DNA of 64,000 nt, from the NCBI GenBank assembly GCA_964572045.1, contig CAZNEI010000006.1, positions 1 through 64,000 on the forward strand, given 5' to 3'. This document shows, piece by piece, positions 16,468 through 25,502 of this stretch. Numbering within the stretch: position 1 is the first letter of the stretch; each line of letters opens with the position of its first letter. The notes beneath the pieces are model-generated. The model saw only the letters and a list, made by a program, of their open reading frames with translations, did no database searches and was not told the origin of the DNA. The translations under genes were made by a program, and so were the position numbers. The DNA comes from CBDCKR01 sp964572045 (GTDB taxonomy: Bacteria; Gemmatimonadota; Gemmatimonadetes; Longimicrobiales; Gaopeijiaceae).

Positions 16468-17792
16468 CCGTCGGTCGGCGGCCAGGCTCTGCGCGTGCCC
16501 CAGGCAAACCCCACATGAGCGGGTAGGGTCAGAGCCACGATCTCCCCGTTCATCTGATCGAGGCCCGGCAGCACTTGGAGGGCGAAGCCGGCCACGGCCA
16601 ACCCGGCGACCGCGAGAGCCGACCGCCGGCTCCAGGTCCGCCCTCTGAGTGTGGCCGAGAGGGGGATGAGGGCCGCGAGGATCAAAGACGCGGGGTTTGC
16701 TTGGAAGGCGTTTTCGTTCAGCCCCAGGAAGTAGTGGTCCGTAAGGAACCAGGACAGCACCAGCCCCGTGCCGGCGAGCCCCACGGCGAGGCTCCACCCT
16801 GCGCCCCCAGCCGCGAAGAGCCAGCCCGCAAGAGGAGCCTTCCGGCGCGCCATCGAGCCCAGAAGCACGAAGCACCCGCCGATCGCAAGACCAGCCAGAA
16901 GAAGCCGGACCCGCATGTCTGGGGCGCCGTCGGGCGCCGGACCTTGGTCGGCGTCCACCACCTGGACGGGCGGCCCCAGGAGCGGCACTTCCTCACCCTC
17001 CGGCGTGGTGCTGCGAAACTCGCTCAGATGGCGTTGGAGCTCGAGGGGCAAGAACATCTCGTCCCACACCGAGATGGGCCGGTCCGCGCGCGTGCCCATG
17101 ACGAACTGGATGCCCAGGTAAGCCCACAGGACGGGCCGCAGTACCCGGGCCGTGTGCCACCGGTAGCTCGTGCCCGCCTCCAGCCCCGCGGTCGCCTCTT
17201 CGATCTGTCCCCCCAAGACCCGGTCCAGAGCGTCTCGTAGCCGGGTCGAGCAGTTGTCGCGGTAGTAGTCGTAGCGATAGTAGCGGTTCGCCTCGCTGTC
17301 GTTCGCGCGAACAAACGCCTGAAGCTCGAGCCGTTGAGCCGGCGTCAGATTGACCCTCTGGAGCCAGACGCTACGATTCCCCCGACGGTAGGCCTCGACG
17401 GTAGCTCCAGCCGGGGAGCTGGCCATCCAATACCGCATCCTGCCTCGCAGCAACCGGGGGATGAAGTCTGTTTGGCTGAATGAGAAGATACCCCAGTTGT
17501 ACGCGACCTCCGTCCCAGCTCGATCGTCGCGCACCACCAACGCGTTGTGGCTGAAGCGCTCCCAGATGGCGTCCCCGGGACCCATCGTCATGAGGAACAC
17601 TTCCAGGTGCGAACCCGGGCGGGCCGTCTCCGTCTGGTCGGCGGCCACGGAAGGCCGGATCGCCTGCCCAGCCAGGGGGACACCGATTCCTGCAGCACAC
17701 AGGGTCAGGGCCCAAACGGCGCGAGCGGCTCCTCTATGCGACAGGCGGCGTCGAGCGGAGACTCCCCTTCGGTACCGCTCAGCCCTCCTCAA
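16464..17792 (-). CDS. DUF4105 membrane protein, Lnb-like lipoprotein N-acyltransferase candidate
   Basis: About 442 residues from a TTG with a GGGAG ribosome site 7 nt upstream; it overlaps the end of the oxidoreductase gene by 14 bp. No ATG or GTG gives a better start. Architecture: basic N terminus and signal/anchor (AVWALTLCAAGIGVPLAG), a periplasmic domain with the DUF4105 marks ERFSHNALVVRD (His82) and YDYYRDNCSTRLRDALD (Cys181), then five predicted membrane helices (about 294-314, 321-349, 366-382, 391-409, 416-432) with a TDHYFLGLNENAFQANP loop. This matches the layout described for Bacteroides Lnb, which N-acylates lipoproteins. It is translationally coupled to lnt. Activity here is inference. 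Confidence 0.78.
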   Translation of the reverse strand: MRRAERYRRGVSARRRLSHRGAARAVWALTLCAAGIGVPLAGQAIRPSVAADQTETARPGSHLEVFLMTMGPGDAIWERFSHNALVVRDDRAGTEVAYNWGIFSFSQTDFIPRLLRGRMRYWMASSPAGATVEAYRRGNRSVWLQRVNLTPAQRLELQAFVRANDSEANRYYRYDYYRDNCSTRLRDALDRVLGGQIEEATAGLEAGTSYRWHTARVLRPVLWAYLGIQFVMGTRADRPISVWDEMFLPLELQRHLSEFRSTTPEGEEVPLLGPPVQVVDADQGPAPDGAPDMRVRLLLAGLAIGGCFVLLGSMARRKAPLAGWLFAAGGAGWSLAVGLAGTGLVLSWFLTDHYFLGLNENAFQANPASLILAALIPLSATLRGRTWSRRSALAVAGLAVAGFALQVLPGLDQMNGEIVALTLPAHVGFAWGTRRAWPPTDG

Positions 17793-18804
17793 TCCGTATC
17801 TCCCGCTCGTACTTCGCCGATCGGTACGCGGCCTGGGCAACCCGCATGAGCGAAACCTGTTCCGTGGGCCGCGGGACGTGGCACCCTCCGAGAGTCCCTC
17901 GGACGAAGCGATCGAGCAGTCGTCGATACGCATTCATGAACGGATTCTCGCCCCCGCGCGGCGTGGGCTGACGGGGGGTCACGTCCTGGGGCCGGCCGCG
18001 AAGCTGTTTATGGATCTCGAGAGGGGGCATCGATCCGGAGCCGTCGGTCCCCATGACCCGAAGATGATGCCGATCGGCGTCAGCGAACGAACTCCAGCTC
18101 ACGTCGACGCTGAACGCCGTGCCGGAGTCGGCCACCGCGAACACGCTGGCGACATCCTCGACCGAGTCGTCGCCCCGACGGAAGACGGCCGAGACCCGCG
18201 TGATGGACGGATAACCGGCCACCCAAAAGGCCAGGTCCAGCATCGGCACCCCGAGATCCATGAGCACTCCCCCACCCTGTTCCGCACTCTGTCGCCACGT
18301 CGAGCGCAGGGAGGGAGTCATCCGGGTCAGCGAGCTCCCTCGCACAGTGCGGACGTCACCGAGCTCTCCGGCGGCCACGAAGGAAGCGAGCGCGCCCGCA
18401 TCCGGACGGAACCGGTGGTTGAACGCCACGGCAAGACAGCGCCCGGCCGAGTCGGCTGCGTCGAGCACGCGCTCCACCCCCTCGGGAGTGAGCGCCAAGG
18501 GCCGCTCGACCAGAACATGTTTCCCGGCCTCGAGCGCGGCGACGGCAAGGGGCTCATGAAGGGAATTGGGCGTGCAAATGACCACGGCTTCCACCTCTTT
18601 GTCGAAGACGAGCTCCGGACCGCCGAACACCTTCGGCACTCCGAACCGAGCCGCGAGCGTCTCCGCCTTCGGCCGGTCCACATCCGCCACCCCGATGACG
18701 TGTGCATCCTCCCGCTCGGAGAGGATCGGCAGGTGAACGACCTGGCTGATCGCGCCCATGCCCAGAATGCCGACTCGGATCGGCTGCCGATGCTGCTCCG
18801 CCAT
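17779..18804 (-). CDS. Gfo/Idh/MocA family oxidoreductase
   Basis: NAD(P)-dependent sugar-type dehydrogenase, 341 residues. N-terminal Rossmann fold IRVGILGMGAISQVVHLPIL, substrate/cofactor segment AVVICTPNSLHEPLAVAALE, and HVLVERPLALTPEG where the family normally has an EKP motif. Here the lysine is replaced by arginine, so classical catalysis is uncertain. The C-terminal half (GVPMLDLAFWVAGYP) holds the family's second domain. Its ATG overlaps the stop of a predicted outer-membrane protein gene (TGATG). Substrate unknown. Confidence 0.88.
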   Translation of the reverse strand: MAEQHRQPIRVGILGMGAISQVVHLPILSEREDAHVIGVADVDRPKAETLAARFGVPKVFGGPELVFDKEVEAVVICTPNSLHEPLAVAALEAGKHVLVERPLALTPEGVERVLDAADSAGRCLAVAFNHRFRPDAGALASFVAAGELGDVRTVRGSSLTRMTPSLRSTWRQSAEQGGGVLMDLGVPMLDLAFWVAGYPSITRVSAVFRRGDDSVEDVASVFAVADSGTAFSVDVSWSSFADADRHHLRVMGTDGSGSMPPLEIHKQLRGRPQDVTPRQPTPRGGENPFMNAYRRLLDRFVRGTLGGCHVPRPTEQVSLMRVAQAAYRSAKYEREIRIEEG

Positions 18805-19478
18805 CAGCGCCCCTCCCCCTCCGCCAGCTCACCCCAAACGAAGGTGAGGCCGGCGCGCAACTCGGCGTAGCGCAGGTCTCCGAGAACCTCAACCTTGCCC
18901 CCTCCGTACACGCGGACTCGATCGATCAAGGGGTACTCCAGGCCTCCGTGGATGTTGAATCCGGCGGAGACGGAGTCGAGGAGGTCCTCCACGAAGGTCT
19001 CATCCACAGCCGATCCAGAGCCATTCAGGAAGTGGGCGGAAGCGCCCACACCCATCCAGAAGAGAAAGTTGGCCGGGACGGACCACAGGTAGTGGCCATC
19101 CAGGCTGACGACCACGTCCTCGCGATCGATGACCCCGAGGTCGAAGCCATCGGGCGGCGACGTGCCTCCGTGTCGGGTGTTGAGGTCCGTCAGCTTCCGC
19201 TCGAAGTCGGCCACCTCGGACTGCGCGACGTGCGAGGCCCAGTACGCTACTCCCGGGACAATTCGAAAGCCGGGGCCGAGAAAGCCCAAATCGAAGCGGA
19301 TCCCGAGAATCTCGGTGTTTTCGACGTTGTTGGCGAAGATGTAGCCCCTCTCTGCCAGGACACCTCGGAATGAGAGGTTGGTGTAGTCGTAGTCTGCCAG
19401 CTCTTGGCTTCCCGCACGCAAGGGCACAAGGGCCACCACAGTCGCCAACAGCAACCGCCACATCGCAACTACCGGCAT
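18804..19478 (-). CDS. predicted small outer-membrane beta-barrel protein
   Basis: 224 residues with a signal peptide (MWRLLLATVVALVPLRAGSQ, cleavage likely after GSQ). The mature part consists of alternating aromatic/glycine strands (LGIRFDLGFLGPGFRIVPGV, GHYLWSVPANFLFWMGVGAS, RVYGGGKVEVLGDLRYAELR), a pattern of small beta-barrels. No family recognised. Upstream start preferred because GGAGG lies 11 nt before it. An internal ATG five codons later has no ribosome site. Coupled to the oxidoreductase downstream. Confidence 0.7.
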   Translation of the reverse strand: MPVVAMWRLLLATVVALVPLRAGSQELADYDYTNLSFRGVLAERGYIFANNVENTEILGIRFDLGFLGPGFRIVPGVAYWASHVAQSEVADFERKLTDLNTRHGGTSPPDGFDLGVIDREDVVVSLDGHYLWSVPANFLFWMGVGASAHFLNGSGSAVDETFVEDLLDSVSAGFNIHGGLEYPLIDRVRVYGGGKVEVLGDLRYAELRAGLTFVWGELAEGEGR

Positions 19479-19533
19479 TTGGACCCCGCCCTCCTTACCG
19501 TGACTCGTAACCGCTTCCCTTCCTCACTCGCGA

Positions 19534-20829
19534 TCAGCCAGCCTCCCGCGCCACCTCCTGTGCCGCCCGCCGAAACACCTCCAACGTCTCGTCGATAACA
19601 TCCGGCGTGTGGGCTGTCGATACGAATCCGGCCTCAAAGGAAGAGGGAGCAAGAAACACGCCTCGATCCAGACACGCGCGGTGGAAGAGCCGGAACGTCT
19701 CGACGTCGGCTTGCTGCGCATCTTCGAAGCATCGGACGGGCTGCCCGCCGAAGAAGACGCCCCACATGGATCCGACGGAGTTCGTCGTAGCTCGGATCCC
19801 GGCGGCCTCCAAGATCGCAAGGAGACCGTCGGCGAGGCGTTTCGCCGCAGCCTCGAGCTTGGGGAACGGGGCGTGGGCCTCGAGGTAGGCGAGCTGAGCG
19901 TTACCCGCCGCAGTGGCGAGGGGATTGCCCGACAGCGTGCCCGCCTGGTACACGGGACCGGACGGGGCTACCTGCTCCATGAGATCGCGGCGGCCTCCAA
20001 ATGCGCCCACGGGCAGGCCACCTCCGATCACTTTCCCGAGGGTCGTGAGGTCGGGAAGGACGCCGTATCGCTCCTGGGCTCCACCCATTGCAACGCGGAA
20101 GCCGGTCATGACCTCGTCGAAGACGAGGAGGGCGCCGAAACGCTCAGTGACCGAACGGAGGCCCTCGAGAAAGCCGTCCGCCGGCACGATGAGGCCCGCG
20201 TTTCCGACCACCGGCTCTACGAACACGCAGGAGATCTCGTCCCCACGAGCTCGGAACAGCTCTTCAACGGCCTCGAGGCTGTTGTAGGGCAACACCGCCG
20301 TCTGGCCCGCCGAGGGCGCCGGCACACCCGGTGAATCCGGAAGCCCGAAGGTAGCCACTCCGCTGCCTGCAGCCACGAGGAAGGGGTCGGCGTGGCCATG
20401 GTAACATCCGGTGAACTTGAGCATCACATCGCGGCCGGTGGCGGCTCTTGCCAGTCGCAGCACGCTCATGGTGGCCTCGGTGCCGCTATTGACTAGGCGC
20501 ACCATCTCGATCCCCGGAACCAGCCGCACGACTCGTTCCGCCAACTCCACCTCGGCTCTCGTCGGAACTCCGTACGACGTGCCCCGTTCGAGCTGCTCGG
20601 CCACCGCCTCCCTGACGAAGGGGTGGGCGTGTCCCAGAATCAGCGGTCCCCAGCTCAGGACATAGTCGACGTAGCAACGCCCATCGGTGTCGTAGAGGTA
20701 GGGGCCCTCGCCCCTCTGTGCGAAGAAGGGCGTACCTGGGACCGAGCGGAACGAGCGCACGGGAGAATTCACACCCCCCGGGATCAGCTCTCGTGCACGC
20801 TGCCAGAGCGACTCGGACCCGCCAGTCAC
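19534..20829 (-). CDS. hemL: glutamate-1-semialdehyde 2,1-aminomutase
   Basis: PLP enzyme that makes 5-aminolevulinate in the C5 tetrapyrrole pathway. 431 residues, normal length. Family marks: IPGGVNSPVRSFRSVPGTP, YVDYVLSWGPLILGHAHP, VRLVNSGTEATMSVLRLARA, CYHGHAD, VFVEPVVGN, LVFDEVMTGFR, and the PLP lysine in LTTLGKVIGGGLPVGAFGG. GTG start overlaps the rimO stop (GTGA). Acts after HemA, also encoded in this window. Confidence 0.96.
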   Translation of the reverse strand: MTGGSESLWQRARELIPGGVNSPVRSFRSVPGTPFFAQRGEGPYLYDTDGRCYVDYVLSWGPLILGHAHPFVREAVAEQLERGTSYGVPTRAEVELAERVVRLVPGIEMVRLVNSGTEATMSVLRLARAATGRDVMLKFTGCYHGHADPFLVAAGSGVATFGLPDSPGVPAPSAGQTAVLPYNSLEAVEELFRARGDEISCVFVEPVVGNAGLIVPADGFLEGLRSVTERFGALLVFDEVMTGFRVAMGGAQERYGVLPDLTTLGKVIGGGLPVGAFGGRRDLMEQVAPSGPVYQAGTLSGNPLATAAGNAQLAYLEAHAPFPKLEAAAKRLADGLLAILEAAGIRATTNSVGSMWGVFFGGQPVRCFEDAQQADVETFRLFHRACLDRGVFLAPSSFEAGFVSTAHTPDVIDETLEVFRRAAQEVAREAG

Positions 20830-22304
20830 GACGGAAGCACTCGGCCGACGAGGTCGTATTCCATGGCCGCTTCGACTTTCACGGACACGAACTCTCCCAC
20901 AGAGAGTCGCGGATCCGGATAAAGGTGGGTGACGCCGTCAACGTCGGTGGCCTGCCCGATCGTGCGGGCAACGCCGACCGGGCGGCCAGCTGCGGCTGCG
21001 CCGAGCGGCCCCGGGTCATCGACCACATCATCGACCAGCGCCTGGAGCCGGCACCCAACGAGCTCTGAGTTGCGCTCGGTCGAGATCACCCGCTGCAGGT
21101 CCATCAGTTCCTCCAACCTCTCGCGCATGAGCGATGCAGGCACCTGACCGGGCATCGTGGCCGCAGGCGTGCCCTCCTCGATGGAGTAGGTGAAGGCCCC
21201 GACCCGCTCGAAGCAAAGTTCTTCCAGAAGATCCAGCATCTGGCGAAAGTCGTCATCGGTCTCTCCCGGAAAACCGACGATGACGGTCGTGCGGAGGGTG
21301 AGGTCGGGGATTGCGTCGCGGAGCCAAGCCACGCGCTCCCGGATGACCTCCCGGCGCTCCGGCCTTTTCATCGCCGCTAGGATACGATCGCTGCCGTGCT
21401 GAAGGGGCATGTCCAGATACGGCAGGATCGCCTCCCTGGTTGCCATGAGTTCCACGATCTCATGCGTGATTCCCGACGGATACATGTAGAAGAGCCGATA
21501 CCACGGCACGTCGGTCTCGCGGGTCAGGGCCCGAAGAAGGTCGGGAAGAAGCGGTGACGATTGGTCCTTCCGCCAGAGATCACGCCCGTACCAGGTGGTG
21601 TCCTGAGAGATGATGTTGAGTTCCCGCACGCCTTGGCGACCGAGGGCCTGGGCTTCCGCGACCAACTCGTGGAGAGGCGCCGAGCGATGAAGTCCCCGGA
21701 AGCTTGGGATGGCGCAAAACGAACAGGCATGATCACACCCTTCGCTGATCTTCAGAAAGGATGTGTGGGGCGTCTCGGTCGACAGGACCCTCAGGGGCCA
21801 CTCCATATTCGGACCGGCCCGCGACTCCTCAAAGAGAATCCCGCGATCTCGAAGCTCCCCGACGAGCGAGGCCATCTCCGTGAGGCCGAGGAAGAGGTCC
21901 ACCTCGGGGATCTCGGCCTGGAGTTCCTCCTTGTACCGTTGCACCATGCACCCCACTGCCACCACCGCCCCGACGCGTCCCTCTTCCTTGAGCCGGCTCG
22001 CTTCCAGGATCGTCTCGATAGACTGCTCCTTGGCCGGTTCGATGAACCCGCAGGTGTTGATGACCACGACGTCGGAACCGTCGACATCGGACGATACCCG
22101 GGCTCCGCTGCCGACTAGCGCCGCCATCATCTTTTCCGAGTCGACCGTGTTCTTGTCGCACCCCAGCGTCACCAAGCCCACGCGCGGTCCCTCATATGGA
22201 CCCGCCGCCTCAAGCTCCATCTGTACGGCCTGGACATCCCGGAGAACGTCGGGTCGGATGGGATCGGGCGCCAGCGGAAAGACCGGTAGCTTTCTCGATC
22301 TCAT
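20826..22304 (-). CDS. rimO: ribosomal protein S12 methylthiotransferase
   Basis: Radical SAM enzyme that methylthiolates an aspartate of ribosomal protein S12. 492 residues, longer than the E. coli enzyme by an N-terminal extension of about 40. The start is supported by an ATGA overlap with the lolA stop. Upstream cluster domain: GLVTLGCDKNTVDSEKM and VVVINTCGFIEPAKEQSIET. Radical SAM cluster: EGCDHACSFCAIPSFRG. A C-terminal TRAM domain follows (SVGEFVSVKVEAAMEYDLVG). The GFIEPAKEQSIE and CAIPSFRG patterns separate it from MiaB. Confidence 0.94.
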   Translation of the reverse strand: MRSRKLPVFPLAPDPIRPDVLRDVQAVQMELEAAGPYEGPRVGLVTLGCDKNTVDSEKMMAALVGSGARVSSDVDGSDVVVINTCGFIEPAKEQSIETILEASRLKEEGRVGAVVAVGCMVQRYKEELQAEIPEVDLFLGLTEMASLVGELRDRGILFEESRAGPNMEWPLRVLSTETPHTSFLKISEGCDHACSFCAIPSFRGLHRSAPLHELVAEAQALGRQGVRELNIISQDTTWYGRDLWRKDQSSPLLPDLLRALTRETDVPWYRLFYMYPSGITHEIVELMATREAILPYLDMPLQHGSDRILAAMKRPERREVIRERVAWLRDAIPDLTLRTTVIVGFPGETDDDFRQMLDLLEELCFERVGAFTYSIEEGTPAATMPGQVPASLMRERLEELMDLQRVISTERNSELVGCRLQALVDDVVDDPGPLGAAAAGRPVGVARTIGQATDVDGVTHLYPDPRLSVGEFVSVKVEAAMEYDLVGRVLPS

Positions 22305-23008
22305 CGGCTCATGACTCGTGCTCCTGGCGGGGGCACAAACCGAAACTCCTCGTCGGGCACGTCGACATCCACGCCGATGTCGGTGAGGCGGACGCGACGG
22401 ATGGACTCGTTGAGGTCATGGACGTCCACGCCGACGATCAGGTGGCGCTCGCCGTCGATCCAGACGATCGCCCTGCGGAATCCCGCCTCCTTCTTCGGCG
22501 TGAGCAAGAGCTTGTGAGCGTGCTGCCCTCCGACCTCATCCATCCCCTCGTATGCGGCCAGGAAGCGGCGGCGCGGATTCTCGAGGAGGTTCTTGTAGAA
22601 GTTGAAGCGGCCCTCGGCTCCCACGGCCGCGAAGCGCATCACCTGCCTAGGGTCCATGCTCGGCGAATAGGTCCAGAGGAATTGTCCGTCCACGACCACC
22701 AAGTCCCCTTCGGGGTCGCTGAACCTCATCGAGAACTCGGTGGATCGGCGCAGACAGAGCCTTCCCCTGCCGGTCCGGGTCTCCGCCAGCAGGGTCACCT
22801 CGACCTGCTGGTGGAATCGAGCGCACAGCGTCGCTAGAGCCTCGTAGCGCTCCTGCGCGGATTCCAGGATCTCGTAGGCGCGCTCGTGCTGCGCGCCAAG
22901 ACCGGGCGGGGACGCCGCCACAACTCCGAGGAGCACGACGAAGCCAGCCAGTCGACCGGCTGGGCGTCGGACGGGGTGGCGAGGGGGCGGGGAGCTTGGC
23001 TCGATCAT
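22301..23008 (-). CDS. lolA: outer-membrane lipoprotein carrier protein LolA
   Basis: Periplasmic carrier that moves mature lipoproteins from LolCDE to the outer membrane. About 235 residues. Signal peptide with an arginine-rich n-region and hydrophobic core LAGFVVLLGVVAASPPGLG. Mature fold segments: LCARFHQQVEVTLL, GRGRLCLRRSTEFSMRFSDP, LVVVDGQFLWTYSPSMDPRQVM, LLLTPKKEAGFRRAIVWIDG. Start is the ATG giving MIEPSSPPP; a GTG 30 bp upstream is possible. It follows ftsK, a frequent ftsK-lolA order, and fits with lnt nearby. Confidence 0.87.
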   Translation of the reverse strand: MIEPSSPPPRHPVRRPAGRLAGFVVLLGVVAASPPGLGAQHERAYEILESAQERYEALATLCARFHQQVEVTLLAETRTGRGRLCLRRSTEFSMRFSDPEGDLVVVDGQFLWTYSPSMDPRQVMRFAAVGAEGRFNFYKNLLENPRRRFLAAYEGMDEVGGQHAHKLLLTPKKEAGFRRAIVWIDGERHLIVGVDVHDLNESIRRVRLTDIGVDVDVPDEEFRFVPPPGARVMSR

Positions 23009-23138
23009 GAGCCGACCATACCCGCCCCGCCTCGGCACCGTTCCTGTGGATCTCGGGCCAAGGTGTCCGACACCATCCCGTCAGCACGCCGCGAGCTTAC
23101 TTCCGCGGAGGCTCACCGTCGAGGTCCGGGGCGCGCAC

Positions 23139-25502
23139 CTAGGCCCCCTGGCCCGAACAGATCGCTTCGAGCTCGTCGTGGCCTATGAGGACGTCCCGGG
23201 CCTTGGAGCCTTCCGACGGACCGAGGATGCCCGCGTCGTGAAGCTGATCGACAATTCGGGCGGCGCGTCCGTAGCCGATCTTGAGGCGGCGCTGGAGAAG
23301 CGACGTGGAACCCTGCTCGTGCTGGATGCACACCTCGGCCGCCACGCGAAAGAGCTCATCCCATTCCAGCCGCTCGTCCCCCGCCGAGGCCGCCTCCTGG
23401 GCTTCCTCCAGCTCATGCCTCCGGACCTGCGCCAGGACGTCCTCCTCGCTTCCCGCGTCGGACGCGTCGTAAGCCTCCTCGCGCAGCTCCGCCTGTTCCC
23501 GGTACCAAGCCATCATGCGATCGGTCTCGGACGTGGAAACGTATGCTCCCTGAATCCGCACCGGCTCGTTACTTCCAGGAGGAAGGAAGAGCATGTCGCC
23601 GTCGCCGAGAAGCGCATCCGCGCCGTTCTGGTCGAGGATCGTCCGCGAGTCGGTCTTCGACGCCACCCGGAAGGCGATCCGCGAAGGGAAATTCGCCTTG
23701 ATCAGCCCGGTGATCACGTTTACGCTCGGCCGTTGCGTCGCCACAATGAGGTGGATTCCGATCGCTCGTGCCTTTTGGGCGAGAGTCGTGAGCGGCTTCT
23801 CCACCTCGCTCTGAACCGTCATCATGAGGTCGGCGAGCTCGTCAACCACGACCACCAGATAGGGGAGCGCCCCTTCCCCATAGATCCATCGGTCTGGATC
23901 GTCTTCGGCTCCGACCGGCTCGCCACGCCGGAGAATCGCGCCCTCCCCGATCCGCTCGTTGAACTCACTGACAGAGCGTACGCCGTTCACGCTAAGGAGG
24001 TGGTAGCGGCGTTCCATTTCCAGCACGGCCCACCTGAGGAGCCCCGAAGCGTCTCGGGGATCGGTGACAACCTTGTGCCGCAGGTGCGGGAGCATCTTGT
24101 AGGTGGAGAGTTCCACCATCTTCGGGTCAACCATGAGCAGCCGGAGCGTCTCGGGCGTGTGGCGATAGACGAGGCTGGTGATGATGGCGTTGACGCAAAT
24201 CGACTTCCCGGACCCCGTTGCACCCGCGATGAGAATGTGCGGCATCCGGCGGAGGTCCGCGACATAGGGCCTTCCGGTAAGGTCCTTGCCCAGCGCCAGC
24301 GGTAGCTCGGCCGTGCTCCCTTGGTAGGCCGGAGACTCAAGGATTTCGCGCAGACGCACCACCTCAGGCTCGGGATTCGGGATCTCAACTCCCACGGCCC
24401 CCTTGCCTGGAATGGGCGCCACAATCCGGATGCTCTTCGCCCTCATCGCCAGCGCGAGATCGGCGTCGAGGTTAGCGATCTTGCTGACCTTGACGCCCGG
24501 CGCCGGGATGACTTCGTACTGCGTGACCACCGGACCCGTGGTGCGACCCCCAAGCTCGCTCTCGACACCGAAAGTCCGGAGCTTGCCGATCAGGACCTCC
24601 CCGAGAGTGTCCAGCGCCCGCTCCATGGGGACCCGATTCCGTTCGTCGACGGTCGTCATGAACTCCACGGGCGGAAGTCCGGTCTGGCTGAGCTCTCCCT
24701 TCGGTAGCGGATCGGGCGACCCGCGAGGAGACCCCACGTCGAGCCCGTCGTGCGCCGCAGCTTCCGACTCCGCCTCCCCGCCCCCGTCCGCACGGCCGAG
24801 GTGTTCCCCATCGGTCTGAGCCTCGGGTGCTTGGGACGATCCTGCCGCTTCTGCCTCGGGCCCCTTGTCCGTCGCGCTCTCGGCTTCGGCAGCTCCCCCT
24901 CCCCCGAGCAACTCCATCGGAGGTGTCTCCTCCACGTGGGCATGCCTGTGCAGGGCCCACCGTGCCCTGAGGCTCCCGCCCCACGACGCGAGCGCCTGGG
25001 CGGCCCTCGCGATGCCACGGGCCAGGGAGCGAAGCGGGTTCCACCCCAGCGCGCCGACACAAAGGATCACGATGAGAAGGCCGAGAAGGAGCACGACCCC
25101 GAACAAGCCCAGTGCGGTCGCAAGAGGCGGGCCGGCAAAGGCCCCCCACGCCCCTGTCGCCTCGACTCCTTGGCCCGACACCTGCAGGCCGACTGGGAGA
25201 ATCAGCGTGAGGCCCGACGTCAGGATCATGAGCCGCGCCGTCCATCCTGCCGACAGCCACCCGCCGGCTCCCAGGCCCGAGAGCAAGAGCAGGACCGGTA
25301 CGAAGAAGGCACTGCTTCCAAGCAGGCCTCCTAGGCCAGCCTTCGTCGCAGCTCCTACAAGGCCCATGATGTTCCCGGACGGAAACCACCCGGCCAGACG
25401 AGGACCGAAGACGGTGACAGGGATCAGGGCGGCCAGACAGAAGAGCGCGAGAGCCAGGAGCCCAGCCGCCGTGATGTCCCTCTGCTGCTCCCGGGTCAGC
25501 AT
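23139..25502 (-). CDS. ftsK: DNA translocase FtsK/SpoIIIE
   Basis: Septal ATP-driven DNA pump for chromosome segregation. About 787 residues from MLTREQQRDITAAG. Four or more membrane helices in the first ~190 residues, an acidic Ala/Glu/Gly linker (about 200-300), then the motor: ILIAGATGSGKSICVNAIIT (Walker A), PYLVVVVDELADLMMTV (Walker B), LIVATQRPSVNVITGLIKAN. The C-terminal gamma winged helix reads TSLLQRRLKIGYGRAARIVD, which recognises KOPS-like sequences. The start overlaps by 7 nt the stop of an unrecognised ORF (ATGCTGA). The frame is open 27 codons further upstream. Confidence 0.95.
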   Translation of the reverse strand: MLTREQQRDITAAGLLALALFCLAALIPVTVFGPRLAGWFPSGNIMGLVGAATKAGLGGLLGSSAFFVPVLLLLSGLGAGGWLSAGWTARLMILTSGLTLILPVGLQVSGQGVEATGAWGAFAGPPLATALGLFGVVLLLGLLIVILCVGALGWNPLRSLARGIARAAQALASWGGSLRARWALHRHAHVEETPPMELLGGGGAAEAESATDKGPEAEAAGSSQAPEAQTDGEHLGRADGGGEAESEAAAHDGLDVGSPRGSPDPLPKGELSQTGLPPVEFMTTVDERNRVPMERALDTLGEVLIGKLRTFGVESELGGRTTGPVVTQYEVIPAPGVKVSKIANLDADLALAMRAKSIRIVAPIPGKGAVGVEIPNPEPEVVRLREILESPAYQGSTAELPLALGKDLTGRPYVADLRRMPHILIAGATGSGKSICVNAIITSLVYRHTPETLRLLMVDPKMVELSTYKMLPHLRHKVVTDPRDASGLLRWAVLEMERRYHLLSVNGVRSVSEFNERIGEGAILRRGEPVGAEDDPDRWIYGEGALPYLVVVVDELADLMMTVQSEVEKPLTTLAQKARAIGIHLIVATQRPSVNVITGLIKANFPSRIAFRVASKTDSRTILDQNGADALLGDGDMLFLPPGSNEPVRIQGAYVSTSETDRMMAWYREQAELREEAYDASDAGSEEDVLAQVRRHELEEAQEAASAGDERLEWDELFRVAAEVCIQHEQGSTSLLQRRLKIGYGRAARIVDQLHDAGILGPSEGSKARDVLIGHDELEAICSGQGA

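Noticed and set aside
22301..23038. Longer GTG start for lolA
   Set aside because: The ATG ten codons downstream gives a more normal signal peptide; neither has a strong ribosome site, so the shorter form was listed.
23007..24305. Long + strand frame antisense to ftsK
   Set aside because: Shadow of the FtsK motor domain on the other strand.
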